DNA of 64,000 nucleotides from Malurus cyaneus samueli (Eukaryota > Chordata > Aves > Passeriformes > Maluridae): NCBI GenBank assembly GCA_009741485.1, contig CM019220.1:28248342-28312341 (forward strand), read 5' to 3'. The position numbers were made by a program, and so were the translations under genes. Within the stretch, counting starts at the first letter, position 1. Every line of letters begins with the position of its first letter. Below are positions 1 through 14,300 of the stretch, piece after piece. The notes below the pieces were generated by a model. The model was not told the DNA's origin and ran no database searches. It worked only from the letters and a program-made list of their open reading frames with translations.

Positions 1-3000
1 ATGCATAATTTTGACTTAGTTAAATTTCCTGCTGTAGCCAATAGTGTCTTATGGATTAAATTAAATTCCTACTAAAAAGAAGCTCTAAGCTTTCAACGTA
101 TTAGACATAAGGAAATGTCACATTTTATTAATTTAATTGCACGATCACCTCAACCCAAAGTACCTTTATCCACAATCTGTTTGGCCATTCCATTACAACT
201 ATTCACTACAACTGAGTAACCGGCTCCCATAAAGCACAGAGCTTATTGAATGGTTGTTGTTTTTTTTTCTGCCAGACACATAAAAAAGTACATATTGTCA
301 GTACATCTCATGGGCAAAATTTGGTTGGTGTGGAAAATCAGGGCAGGTCTGTCCCTGACCAACCACAATAGCAGAAATTGCACTCAGTCTGAAAGCAATA
401 GTCTTCCATTGGGAAGAGGATTATTGGAAATGATACTGAGGATCAGAGCAATGGAAGACAAACACAGATTAAAGGGAAAAGGTATAGGTTATCATAACTG
501 AGTAATTCTTCCTCAACTAATTCTTACTTTGAGTTATTTATTCTACAGCATGAAGACTAACAAACTTACAAATATCCTAGTTGATGAGTGATACATAATG
601 GTGATTACTATAATCCATTCAGCCAAGATTCCAGACACAGGAAAATAGCAAACTGTCAAGTGTAGCAACCTTTTAACATAACTGAAAGGAACTATTTTGC
701 CCTCCTATCTTGTCTTCCATGATTTCAGAGTTACAGAAATGAGAAAAAGCACTAAGAGAAGGAAAACCTAAGCTGTCTGAGTTGCCACAGCTCCCTTTCT
801 CCTAGGAAAAGGCTGTGTGGTTCAAGTCCCTCCAGACTATTTCAGAGCTCTACATCTGTGCCATTTGTTCAAGACTCACTGACTTTTCTCGGCTGTCTGT
901 TCCATTAGCTGTGACATAATTTATCCCAGGAAGATTTTCACTTCACAAGGATTTTCTTTCTAAAGAAGTTCACATAAATCTGCTTAGAAGCTGAAATGCT
1001 TGTGGCTAGTGGTTACACTGATGATCAAGAGGAAAGCAAGACAAGATTAAGACTTATTGGCCAGTTTTAAGGTTGTATTCTGTTTTCATGCCAAGATTAG
1101 GGGCTTTTGGTCAAAGACTCAACAAAAATCAAGTAACAAACTACCCAAGCATGGACAGTCTGAATGAGAGATTACACTCCAACTCCAACTTTCAGGCCAG
1201 GCAACTTAATCCATTCTCCTCTCTGAGATTATGTAGAACATGGCAAATCTAATAATTAAGGTGGAAGGGGAAGAAGGAGGGATAGTGTTTTCTGTCGCAT
1301 TATGGGCAGGAAATGTCCACAATGATGGATCACAAGGTTCACACCCTATCTCCCAGAGGAACAAGGGACTGCAAAGTGATGCGTTGCTGCCTCATGACTC
1401 ACGTTGCACTCAAGGGGAGTTTATGAATCAAAGCACTAAGAACTGCTTTGTTGGTTGCAGATTTCTGTTTTCCACAGCGAGGTGGGAATGGGGCACATTG
1501 CAATCACCTCCAATGGAAAAGCTGCCATAAGTAGGTAGCCCTACATATTTAATATCCTAAAAGCTACTTTTGCTAGCATCATACAAGCCATGTTTGATAT
1601 GCTGCACCTTTGGTGGCTTGATTAAAGCATCTTTTCACTACTCAGTCTGTCAGCTCTGCAGACAGCAATTCTCAGGTTTCTGGTGAAAGTTACATAATCA
1701 GGGATAGTTGGGCCATCTGACATGTTAAATCAATACAACCTGTGTAATGCATAAGGAATAGGCCCAGCCACTGCTCACAGCAACCTCTAGGTTGCAAGAT
1801 ATTCACAGAAGCTTACTCAACAGCTTGAAGGGAGTAAATTAATTGAAGAAAAAAAAAAAAACTACAAAGATATCCTTGAACAAGTCAAACAAGAAATATA
1901 AGATGTATTCATTAGTGATTACTTATCTAGTCTTTCTATAATGACTTCAATGCATTTTTAGTTTCTTGTGCCACAGCCAGTTTAATGTGCCAGCTTCCCA
2001 ACTTATGTTAAGCAGCTTATTTCTGAGCTCAGCAGAGCTATTACAAATTTCACCATCTGATCCTTCTTTATTATTATTATTCAAGTCTTGTTTCATACTT
2101 CACGTGGTGATTTTTTTGCTTAACATTTGCTGTTAAGAACAACCTACAGAAAGCACAGAAGTCTGAAGGTGAGTTTAAAAGTTCAAGATTGAACTTCGCA
2201 CATCAAACCTCAGTCTCCAAGAAAAAAAAGAGCATTTTTCCCTGGGCCTTTCATTCTTGATGACAGCAAGGGAACTATGAAGGACAAAGTAAAAAGAAAG
2301 CAAATAGGATTGCTACTGTTGACTGAATGGAAACTGGCATCTTGATTTCAGTTTCACTCCTTTCAGTGAAATGTCCTGGAAGGTTGCTGCAAACAAGGGT
2401 AGAACACCTATTCAAGTAGCATCACTTCCAATGGCATTTTTCCTCATGTTTCGAATACAAGGCAATTTCTGAAGGAATGGCTTGCTATCCAGCCAATTAA
2501 TGGAAGAATATTTGCTAAGCAAGAACCACAATATCCTAACAGAGGAATATGACCACTAACCACTCAAAATCTGACTGCATACACAAATTTTCCAAATAGT
2601 CTCTCTAATTGAAATCATACCTTTCTGCTAATTTCTTTGCCAAAAAAAAAAGGAAAAAAATTCCCAACCCTACTTCAAAGTGCTTCCTACTGTTACATTG
2701 GTTTCACAATTGTTGAGTAATTTCCTCAGTATACATAGCTGCTCATCCCTGCACATCACTGGTGAGACTACACAGCAATTATTTCTGCCCAAAGGAAGGT
2801 GCTTCAATTCTTATTTAAGAGAACTGGAATAATCATACTTTTCTGACTGGGATTTGTACAACAATATTCATATAACAAACTGATTCAAACTGCCTGATAC
2901 AGTTATTTCTTCAAGCAACAATGCCTCTGAATGATTGCATCCATCCTATGAAAGTGCAATATATTTAATTACTTCATAACAAAAAAGTAAAATTCATTAA

Positions 3001-3187
3001 TCTGCATTTATTTTCCTCCAAAATGATGCTTAGGTTCCCATGACACAGCAAACAGTATCAGTGTTGATGGTTAACCATCATCTCCCACCTTCCATTTAAC
3101 TATACATCATTTGGAGTAGTCTACCCATGATGGAGCAAATCTTTCCAACCAGATTGATTACTGGTACTAGATTTAAATTGATATTTG

Positions 3188-3222
3188 AAAAAAAGAAAAA
3201 AAAAAAAAAAAAAAAAGAAAAA
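3188..3222. repeat. Poly(A) low-complexity tract
   Basis: An almost pure A run interrupted only by two G residues. No retroposed body with target duplications was recognised next to it, so it is called simple sequence. It produces lysine/phenylalanine-rich open frames on both strands that are not genes. Confidence 0.9.
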
Positions 3223-5628
3223 TATCCTGAAAATAATCTATACAAATCCAAGAAATACATTTTGCCATTAACATATTCTGTCTGTTCCTCTAAAAGACCC
3301 CAAAACCCCCAAAAAGAATGCTTCAATACACAATATAATTAAGGCTAATTAGATGAGTTTACTGTGGTAAGTACCAAGTTACCAATGCAAAATAGTACTC
3401 AAAACAACTGACTAATAATTGACTACATGAATGACTTCATTAAATTCCAATTACAATAATAAGAGAGAAAAAATATCTGTCAGTACTCCAATTTGAGTTT
3501 TTTGACAGTTGCCACAAATGTGTAGTATTCTATTACACCTCTACATATGTTACAGTTAAATCTCCAGCACTGTTAACCAACCCTGGTCACACTAACCTAC
3601 TTGGTAATCCTTGGGTCATTCAACAGCAAACAAAAGGAAACTGCAGGGAAAATGTAAGCATTGACACAAAGAGCAAGAAGACAATTTCCAGGAAATTTGA
3701 TGCAATATCAACCTCTCACATGGAGGCAACAAATAACAGCAATCCGGACTGGATTACGGTCATGGTGGGAAGGAAAGGCTGCTAGCAAAGAAGAGTGTAT
3801 AAAAACCAGGAGTGATCAGTTTCCCACCTGTACAAAGCTCCTCTGCTTTTGGATGAGTTTGTGTTGAAATTAAAGTTGTTAAGAAACTTTAGCTGAGATC
3901 ACCATCCTCAGGTGACATGCCTTGAATAACAATGTCATAATGACACTGACAAAATGCCCACAGAGCACCTGAAATCCAGACCCACTGGGTTAGTGTTTGG
4001 GTTTTCCTTCAGTGACTTGGCCATGAGGGTGCCCAGCACAAACATTGATATCCTCTCACACGGTACAGATGCTCTAAGAAGGTTCTGATAACACAAGCAC
4101 AAAACTTTTACAACAACGCGAGCTCAGCCTGGATTTCCCAACTGGCAGCTTTGGCCTATTGTCTTGTATACAACAGAGAATCAAGAAACAAAAGACAAAA
4201 AGGAAACTGAATGATTTATGTCCTGTCCTCTTCCACCCAGACCTTGTTGTTTTTAAATCTTAGTTCTGGAGGGCTTAAAATGAACTGCAAGAGCTTCTAA
4301 TTTGAACTGCAGAGCAGAGCAGCCATTGAATCTACCTTCTCTCTCCTCTTGTTACCATTCCCTCCTTTGAAATAAGTTTACTAACAAATCCCAACTAAGG
4401 AGGTCTCATTTCCCTAGAGGGAGTTAGCCTGTGTTTTATTTCATTTTCATTAGTTCACAGATGCCTTTGTGCCTCTTGAGAGATTTTTACTCTTCTCTCT
4501 CTCTCCCTCAAAGTCATTGAAACATCAGTCAGTCTAGAGCTCATTACATAAGCAACCAAAGAAAATAAATCTGAATTCTGTATGATTTTGACAAGACAGC
4601 TTTTAAGGTTGCAAAAAAAAAGCAGCCAACAGCCCATGCCTTTTTAAGATGCTCGATTTCCCTCAGCCTGCCATTTTCTCCCTCTTCTCCAAAAGCTAAT
4701 GCTCACCCCAGCCACTCATGTACATCAAGAGAGCAATAGAGAACACGGGATATCCTTGGTCCTAGTGGTTAATATTCTGAAGTGCCTCTTCATACCATAA
4801 TGCATTTTTGAAGTTAATGATTGCATAGGTCATAAAATACAGAACCTACTCAACTTGGAGGTCAATAGATGCTTTTGTAGCCACATTTTTGCCATATCAC
4901 ATGGTACATATCCATTTTGTTCATCCTGCCATGAAGTGACAGCCACCCCTCTGAATCTGTCATTACCAGAAAATGTGAAGATCAAAGAGATGAACCACAC
5001 TGCTGTAAAATGACCTTCAATCTACTATTACATGCATAAAGAGCAGTGTGCATAGGCAGGCGTATTTTTTCAGGGAGAGAGGCTGTTTTATCCCCCAGAT
5101 CAAGGTTATATTTAGCAATCCTACATTCACTGGATTACCAAAAATTAGCATTTTCAGACAGAATATCATAAAATAATACTATCAGAATGATCAAATTCTA
5201 CTAGGTTTGATATCTTTAACTTTTTCGAGATCACCCTCCTGACACAAATACCAGCTGCCTTCTCACCCAATCTGACAGGAACTCAAAATTTTATCCTCTC
5301 CTCCAAGAAGAATTTTACTGGAAGCAACAAATCCAACACTGAAAAATTAAGTTGTTTGCTGCACATTTCTGCCTTTGTCTTATGAAATATTATTACCCAG
5401 CTGCATTGCTCGGGAGCAATGGTTTGTTTCCCCCAAATTCCCACTATGAAAAGGTTTCTCTAGTGGCACACAGCAGATCAGCACACATGAAACCGATTTT
5501 GTATCAGATTATTAGCCACCATACGAGGCCACTCATCTCAGTACCTTGTCAGGGAGCTCGTATTTTCCTTTTCAAGCAGCACAAAGAGGCAATGCTGTGA
5601 GTGACATCCAGGCCAGCGCCTGGAGTAA

Positions 5629-5647
5629 TTTTTTTTTTTTTTTTTTT
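5629..5647. repeat. Poly(T) homopolymer, 19 bp
   Basis: Uninterrupted T run. It could be the tail of a minus-strand retrocopy, but the sequence on its 3' side has no recognised gene content and no flanking direct repeat was found. Confidence 0.9.
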
Positions 5648-6341
5648 CAAGACAAAGCTTATCCATGTGCTGCCTTTCACAGAGCAGCAGAATCAATTCC
5701 GTGGGATTGGCAGAGACAGCAAACCTGTGGGAGCATCACTGCTGTTGTGTATCCCGTGCGTATTCCGCACACACGGCTGACATCTCCTGGCAAGCTGCAG
5801 TTTGACTGCTTGGATGCTCTGGTTTGGGGCTGGAAGAAAGGAACTCTCAAGGCAGCACAGTGTAAGAATTCTAATAGATACTGACTGCTGCAGAGGCCTA
5901 GCACAGACCCAGAAGAAACAGCTGCTGAAATAGGAGGACTGAAGGATTTACAGCAGTTTAAATTTCAAGCCATCAACAGTACTCGGTGAGGTCAATCCCC
6001 TTCTGAATAGCTGGCTGTCCCCTTCTCTAACTTGAGCTTGTAAGACCGCTGAAATATGGGGTCTACAGATGGATTTCATTAAGCAGAACTACCTATAGTG
6101 GTGCTATCAGTATACCTATATAGTGCTACTACTAATAGCACTACTAGGGACTAACTTACTGGCAAGACAACTGACACAAACCCCAGCTTCATTCTTACAT
6201 AAACGCCTACCAGAAAGTAGAAGTTTTGCCTGACATGCACACTGCACATTTGGGATCTCTGAGAAATGCATTTATTTGTTTAAGTAACTATGAACAAGAA
6301 ATCCATATAGAAATAAGAGCAGACAATCTCTGTACTTGACA

Positions 6342-6410
6342 GCCACAGAATCATCAAGAAGTTGCAGTGGGAAGCAAGTTCTGGAGATCACCCAGTGCAG
6401 GTATCTTGAA
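6342..6410 (-). mobile_element. CR1 LINE 3'-end scrap (probable)
   Basis: On the plus strand the segment reads cacagaatcat, then about 30 bases later tctggagatcacccagt. This matches the antisense form of the avian CR1 3' end (cacagaatca ... tctggagatcatccagtcc). Only about 70 bp can be aligned by eye, so the subfamily is unknown. CR1 copies in birds are mostly 5'-truncated and old, as here. Confidence 0.5.
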
Positions 6411-9400
6411 CACTAAAAGCAGACAATAGTTACATGCTGAAGAGCAGATCCCTTCCCTAAAAAAGATCAGTGGAATATCCTAATCTCTCCAAGGCCAAGG
6501 AATATATCCTAGCTGGTATACACTGCCAACAGCATCAATGCAAAACAATGCAATAGCTTCACTTCAGTTTCCAGCATTCACGGGGCAATGAAATTATTTT
6601 ACTAAAATGGAGTTGAACGGAGTGGAAAAATATCTCAGAATAAAAGGTGACAGAAGAGAAATCTTAGCCAAAAGGCTGTTCACCTTCAACAGTCATGTCT
6701 GAAAAGCTAATCTGGATCAAAAGCTCCATGCACAATAGCAGGTCTTCTACCGAGGCATGTACATGGAGCATGTGCTGCCACCAGGATTCAAATCCTGTTG
6801 GAATAGGGGAGAAACAGCCTTTCCATTGTATTGCACATAAATCCTTCTCTAAAATCACCTGGCCTAGAGACCAGGGAAAATGTGGGGGAAAGAAAGCTTC
6901 CACTGGATCAAGCTGCCTTTGCTAAAGCTTGGATCAGTACTCCCTCAGGGTTTGTTTTCATCATAGGTATTCCATTCTCCTTTTTTATAATGCTATCAAG
7001 ATAGACAGTAAATTATCCCAGAAAGCTGAGAAGTTAAAAGCTTTTCTTTTCTGTGCTCTGAAATCCTTTCTCTCACAGAGGCACCAACACAGCTTTTATG
7101 GTAATCAAGCAGTATAAAAAACGATCCCAAATTCTTCTGTTATTGTCTAATTGAGTACAGCAGCATAATCTTGCAAGGCCAACTTTAGAAAGTGATCAAG
7201 AACTCTCTCTAAAAACTCTCTATTTAAACTACAGCCTTAATGAATGGCAGCTGTCAATCCACTAGCTTTCCATGGCAAAATTTAATTCACATTCCCAACA
7301 CCATTGCACCATTTCAGAGCTAGAAATGCAGCAGAACAAACATTTTGCATCAGTTCAAGGCTTATTGTTGAGTCAAAGAAGGAATAGATTCATCAACACT
7401 TATAGCTTATGTGAAATTTTGAAACATTAACAACAGCACAAGTATGCCAAGCTGTGTTAAGAACTGGAAATCTACAAAAACTAGTAGTTTAAAAATAACA
7501 CCCCTTTAACTTCTCTACATACCAAATTCAAACAGCAAACCAAACCCAGTTAGCAACAAACACATAAAAACCAGAGCAATAAGAACATAAAACAGTTCAT
7601 AAAAACAATGTTTTCGAAGAACAAGAGTAGGATGGTAAGAGATGGCCAAAAGGTAAAAGCACTGTGTATGAACCTTGAACCAGTGGTCTTGCCAGCAGCA
7701 TATTTAACCAGCTGTATTTGAGTAAAAGACTGCAACAGAGGCTGCACAAGCTGAACAGAAAAAAGAGTCTCACCAGGCCAGAAAGCAACTTCTGACACAC
7801 TCTAATTCAATTCCTGCTAGTGGCAACTGATCCATTGCTCCCATTTACCACCACCTGGAATCCAAAGGGGTTTCTATGAACATCATGGTATTCCCCATGA
7901 CCATCACTGCTAATTTGAAATTGAACTGCCACTATGCACTATTTGAATGTCCTCTGGAAAATCTCCTGTAATCAGGAGCACAAGAGAGCAATACTTTATC
8001 ATCAGTTTAAATCATTCCTTTTCTTAATTTCTGAATTTCACTTTAACTACTCTTGATGTTCTAAATCATCACTGCCCAGTTCTTTAGAAATCTTTGGCCA
8101 CAGAGCAAATGAGGAATAATTTTTGATTCATTAGAAAATAAAATCACCCAACGCTCTACAGGTACTGTTTGCTGCTATTGTTTTGAGGTGAAGTTTCCCC
8201 CCAAATTTTAATTACTAAGGAACCCTAGAAGCATTTATTATTGCATACTAAACCTCTCAAAGAGTTCACATACAAGTCACAGTGGATGCTGTATTTTAGG
8301 CACTTAGAAAATTGGAAGTGATTATTGATTAGGCAAAAGCCGTGGTCTTCCAGGGTTCTAAATAGGACTACAAGATCCAGGCTACAGCAAAGAAAAATTA
8401 ATCTTTTCACAGTGGCATTTTCTGCAAGCAGCATAAGCATTTAATAGCAGCGCTTATAAAAATAGAGCAATTCAGGACTGCATGGAAAAGGTTTTTCAGG
8501 AGATTGATAATTGGATGCAAAGCATTAGATCATGAGTGATTCAAACTTAATCCAGCACAGTACTGACCTTTAGTGGTTACTATTCAAAAGCCTAAGAAAA
8601 TACTGTGATGATCTCATTGCAGTCTTTAGCGAAAAGGTATCAATTTCACAAAAGCACAGACACAGTCGGAATTAATTGTCACTCTTGTTGTCAATCACCA
8701 AGGAGTTCACGGATAATGCCAGGCTTCTATCTACTCAGACATTGTCTAGACTTTTTTAAAACACACATTTTTCTACTTAAAAACACAACCTATGAACCTT
8801 CCTCAAACACAAAGGCTGCAAGGCCAGATACTTCAGTATTTCTCCTAAAGTCAAGCAGAGGCAGAGTCTCTTCACCCCACGAACACCCTAATTTGATTCA
8901 CAGTTCTATAAGCTGTATTATGGAATTGTTTTCTGATTCACTTCTTTAAGAGGCCAAGGCAAAATGAAAGAAATTATTTGGCAAACATCACCCACTCTTG
9001 CTTCCAGTCACAGAAAAAATTAGAGAGAAAAATCAGGAAGAACAACTCTAGTAAACAAGCCTTTTTTACACCAATATTCCTGTTATCAATATGACACTAA
9101 GCCATTATTTTGGAATCCAGGGAATTTCTATCCAGCCCATTTCTAGTGTCATTCAAAACAAAACAACAACTACACCACAACCTTCCTGTTGCAGGGGATA
9201 GATGTGCCCAGCAACATTTTTGTCCTTTGCTTTTTAATTCTGACATTTGACATGTTTTGATTTCTTCCTGGATGTTGAGCAGAGATGGAATGTTCTCAAG
9301 AAAGAGAGAAAAACAAGGTCTGGAAACCCAAAAATATAAATCAGTAATTAAAAGGGAGAATAGGCTGCTCAAAAGATTTAATGCCCATGTAGAACTCAAC

Positions 9401-11334
9401 ATTTCTTACATTACAAACAACTGGCCGAGCAGGAACACACATAGGACTTGACACAGTGCACACAAAAATGGAAGAACAGCACAGAAAGGAGACCTCATAA
9501 AAAAATAAACTTTGTTATCAGGCTGCCAATCTACAGCTGAAATGACTAAAAAGACACAAGAAGGCAGAGAGGTTGCCAAAAGTCCCTGTAGTGCTCTGAT
9601 GGGAGCCCTTGGAGTATCCCTTGGATACCCCTGACTCCTGTAAACAGTGAATCACTCCCATGTAAGCAATGATACAAAGTGCATTCTGATTGTTTACACA
9701 TTACTTCAGTGACTGAACACTATTCTTTCCAAATATTTATTAGCTTTCAAGCTCCTAAAGACTACTCTTCTTCGTTTACCTCATTGATGATGAACTCAGT
9801 TCAGGATGGGGAATGAAACAGGAATCTCTCTCATCACATAGAAATACTGTTTTTCCTAGGTACATACTGCCAGAAACATTGCTCTAAAACTGCTCATTGA
9901 GCACTAGGTCCATCACAAAAAAACAGAAACCTTGTTCACCCGATAAAACACGCTCTGGCCAAATGCAGGTACCACACCTATAAGGAAATCCCATACAAAC
10001 TTTATGTGGCTTTGTACACCACACAAAAATACTTAACACTCGCTGCAAATACAATTTACCTGTACTTTTTAAAATATAATATTATCCTTCATATAGTCTG
10101 CACAAATTTATCACCATTTAAGAAGGCTCATCTCACAGAAATTGACCCATAAATGCAAGATTTACAGAGGTCACGATCAATAAAAAACGATGTTCTACAG
10201 AGCTTCTGGATTGTGTTTTAAGGCTGGCTACCCAATCACAGACAACAGAACCAATTCTAAGTTACCATAAACAATTAAGCACATTTTATCCACCAGTCCG
10301 AATTAGAATTAATTGAATATAAATGAAAGAATTATGAAACAAGATTTCTGCAATTAGTCATAGGGGTCTTTCATTCTTGATGGTGGCTCAATCAAATGCA
10401 GCTGAACTCTTACTAATGCTCTGCTGCTTCAGCTCTAACACTGGAACCACCTGTACTCATTTATCCTTAAAACAGATACATTGCCAAAGAAAAGTCTGAC
10501 TGATTACAAGTTTAGGTTAAGTCATTAGTAACATCTGTATAAATAGCTTGTGTATCTGCTTTTAATGATCAGAAGAAAATATCATTCAGTTTCAAAGATA
10601 AATCACATAATGATCTCCTTTTTTGGATTCTGTCTATAAACTAATTATTTGCTTGTTGCTCTCAGCAATTAGTTCTTGTTACTGGAAATGCTAGTCTACA
10701 TGGGGGAAATGAGTTTCTTTGCATTAACTTTTTCAGCCCTTTGATGGGTGGCTTCCATTTATATGGAGATTTTTGTAAAAGTAAATGTAGTTTACTCATT
10801 TAGACAAGTTTTATTACTTTTGTGTACTTCATAGCAATTTTAAAACACTCCCATCTAAAGAGATATACAATAACATGGGATTTGAAAGATTGAAGAGTTT
10901 GTATTCTGACTACTCATTTCTGATACTACTTCATTTTTCTTACTTTGGTTTTTGCTTTTAGCTGCACCTTCTTTTGAAATCAGACCTAATTCCATTAAAG
11001 AGGAGGAACAGCTATTTGAACTTGAGTATTTCCTTAGTAACAATAGTGTTCTCATGCCTATTAAAACAAAATACAAGTTACAATACTTTCCCATCGTTCA
11101 TGATGTTCAGCAACATCCTAAACATTTGTGTCCATTCTAGCAGCTCCTCCAAGCCACATTTTCTACTGCTAACTCCAGATACGTTCATGTGTTCCAAATA
11201 TTATCAACATTTAATGCTTTTTAAAGCACTTCTGTTAACATTCAAGTTCCCTGCTTGTATTTGAAGTTAATTTCAATTTCCTTAATACAGAGTTTTGAAA
11301 TTGACATCTCTATATGCCATGTTTCCATCTCTGT

Positions 11335-11351
11335 AAAAAAAAAAAAAAAAA
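11335..11351. repeat. Poly(A) homopolymer, 17 bp
   Basis: Uninterrupted A run in intergenic DNA with no associated retrocopy recognised. Confidence 0.9.
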
Positions 11352-14300
11352 GTGGAATTCAATCAGCTTAAAAAGAAACCAAACCACAAAACCTTGTGTA
11401 TCACATCGCAGAAAGTTTCAGTATTTGGTTATTTTCATTCACAAAAATGACACAGGGTAGGACTGGATCTCCCTCAAACTGCAAAAAGATCAAACAAGTC
11501 CCTAATTCCTTCACACCTATAGACTGCCAACACAAATCATACTTCAGATCCTAAGTCCTGTCAGTAAATACAGGAACACTCAAATCAAACACTTTTGAAA
11601 AGCACTTGCTTCTAAGTACATCTAAGGAGGAGTCACAGCTTTTGTTCTTTGTACAGAGCTAAAATTTCTTTAAAAATTTAATGGTCGGTGCAAAACACAG
11701 AAAAAGTTAAAACAGAGATATTCAAACCCCTTTCACCCTGCAGTTAACAAGGATCGACAAGCACTTGTATTACATGTGAATGGTCTACATTTACTGTCCT
11801 TGGAGAAAAACAAAAACAAAACACACCAGACAAAAATACTCCAGGAAATCACTATTTGCGCTTGATAGCCCAATTTAGAGTAGCACTGAATTCAGCCAAG
11901 TCTGCACAGAACTCACTCAGGCTGGAGCCACCACAGTTTGGGTGAATTTGTGGAGCAAACACAAGTCTAATGATTAAACCTGAGCTGTCTCAGACACACC
12001 TCAGATGGATGGCTGTGAGGGCTGCAACACACACATTTTTCATGTATCCAAATTAAATTCTCAGTTAAAACATGAGTTAAAAACCTCTACTAGAAGTTCA
12101 AATGAAAAATTTCATTCAGCCTAAGAGACTTCTTAAGCATATCATGCAAAAAGAACACTTTACAGTCCATTTCTACATTCATGTGTAATTTACGCCTGCA
12201 TCAGCTCAACTTGATCTTTCTAGCAATTATAGACAGCATAAAAAACTGGGATTGTGTATATTTACACATATATTTTCTAACAAGATGTCCACTAATTCTG
12301 TTTACAGTCAAGAACCCAAGACATCCACATCCCCTGTATAATACATTTGCCCATGACAATTTATATTGAGGTACGTACACATAAAAGCAGCCTGGAGAAA
12401 AATGAGGAGGAACGAAGTTCAGAGCAAAGATGCACAGAATCTTTATATCATTTTTGAGAAAGTGATATGAAATGCTTGGGCCATATAGCTTTTCTGCAAA
12501 AATGGATTCACAATTTTGCCCTCTAAAGTACATATTTTTAAAGCACAAAGCATCTTTATGGGATGTTCACTGCCTACTCCAGGTTAGTTTTTGTCTCATT
12601 GACTGAAGTTGTAGAGTAACCCAACTGAAAAATCATTAACACCATAAGAGCCACAAACTGATGGAGCTACAGCCAGCTCTTGTTCATTTTGTGCAACTGT
12701 AAATTGTGAACTACTTGCTACACTTCAGTTTTATTTTCTCTACACTTCACAGTACATAACAGAGCTGATTTGCCCTCAGTTACTCATGGCATCTTTTCCC
12801 TTCTTCCAAAACATAATGGGAACGTGACTCCTGCCCCACCTGAACCTGCTTAAAGCAATGTTTCCACCTCAGCAATTCACTTTAAATGCACAGAATTACA
12901 TCATTCCAATAACACAAGCATTAAAAATAAATAAACCTCAAGAGAAGCAATTGACTACTGCAGCATCTTCCACCCTGACCATCTCCTCACTTTGTTCTTA
13001 GTAGAAGCTCTCCAAAGTTATAACCTGCACCAAACACCCTTCAGGGAAGGCTACATGACAGTCAAACAAGCTCACATTAGATATAAAAGCTTAATTTGGG
13101 TCCATATGTCAGAACTTGTTCTTCTTGGCAGTGACTTACTGAACTCCAGAATTGTTGCATATCCACAACATCCATTCACCATCATTATACCATTGACCTT
13201 CTTCAGCTGTTTTAGGTGCACAGTCTCCTGTTTAACTGCTGGTCACCAGAGTATTGAAAGGAATTCAGCACTCATTCCAGCAATCAGGAATAGAAGGAAG
13301 TAAGAATAGGAGAAACCTGGGTTATCAATCACGGGCTACAAGGATGGCACTGATCATCTCGGTCAGCACTGTGCCCTGAAGGCCATTGCAGGCACAGAGT
13401 AGCTCAGCAGCAAGATAATCTCACCTCTTCTACATTATCTGGAAATATTTCTTTACCTCAACATGGACACAACCCTTACGTAGCTACACCAAAAATCTAC
13501 ACCTGATCTATTCCTCATTTTCAATGTTTGTCTAACAGTTCTTTCAGTGGCTCTTCACCAGCATAACGCTTAAATTCCACAAATACAGGATTACTATTTC
13601 AAATTACACCCACTTCTCCTCATACCAAATTGCTCTATATGCAGAAGGACAAATGAAGTTCTGATACGTTTGAAACAAGATTGCTGCCTGCAGAAACTGT
13701 ACTAATACCAGTGCAAAGAGAATCTAACCCTTTCAGAATCATTTCACTGCCCAAACATATTTAACATTTGGATTCCACTCAAATCTTCCCTAACATGTTA
13801 CCAGGTATGTTTCAAGCACTGGAGAATGAGATGCTACTTAAACATGAACACTGCAGTGTGTTCCTAATTGTTTAAGTTGTGACTGAATTTAAAATCACAA
13901 TTGAACCTGAGTGTTTTTAAGCCTCGATTTCCTCACTCATATTTCCACTGAGAAATTTAATTTATGCCAGAATCCATGGCATCATTTTCAAAGGCAAACA
14001 GAATACAGGCTCCAACCAATCTGGAGCTGCAGCAAAGGAAAACGCTGGAAATACTTGAAGCAACTGCAGATTACCATCAGGATTTGTATACAAGTGTTCC
14101 TGGATCATTCAAGGAAATCTATTCATTCTACACCTCTGGAAAAAGGTACCAAATAAAATGTTTGCCATCTTTCCTTGCAGTCACGGTCTGGATCCTTGAC
14201 TGCAGCACAGGAAGAGCTGGCATTTTTAATTTATGAGTGGCAGGCAAACTGTGGAAATGTTATTTGCCATTGGCAATAGTGGCTGTTCAGTTTGCCCTCC

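Noticed and set aside
813..846. Possible tRNA (ggttcaagtccct)
   Set aside because: A T-loop-like motif is present but no acceptor stem, D-arm or anticodon arm could be paired around it.
5546..5904. Overlapping open frames next to the poly(T) tract, as a possible processed pseudogene
   Set aside because: The translations match no protein I know, and no flanking target duplication is visible.
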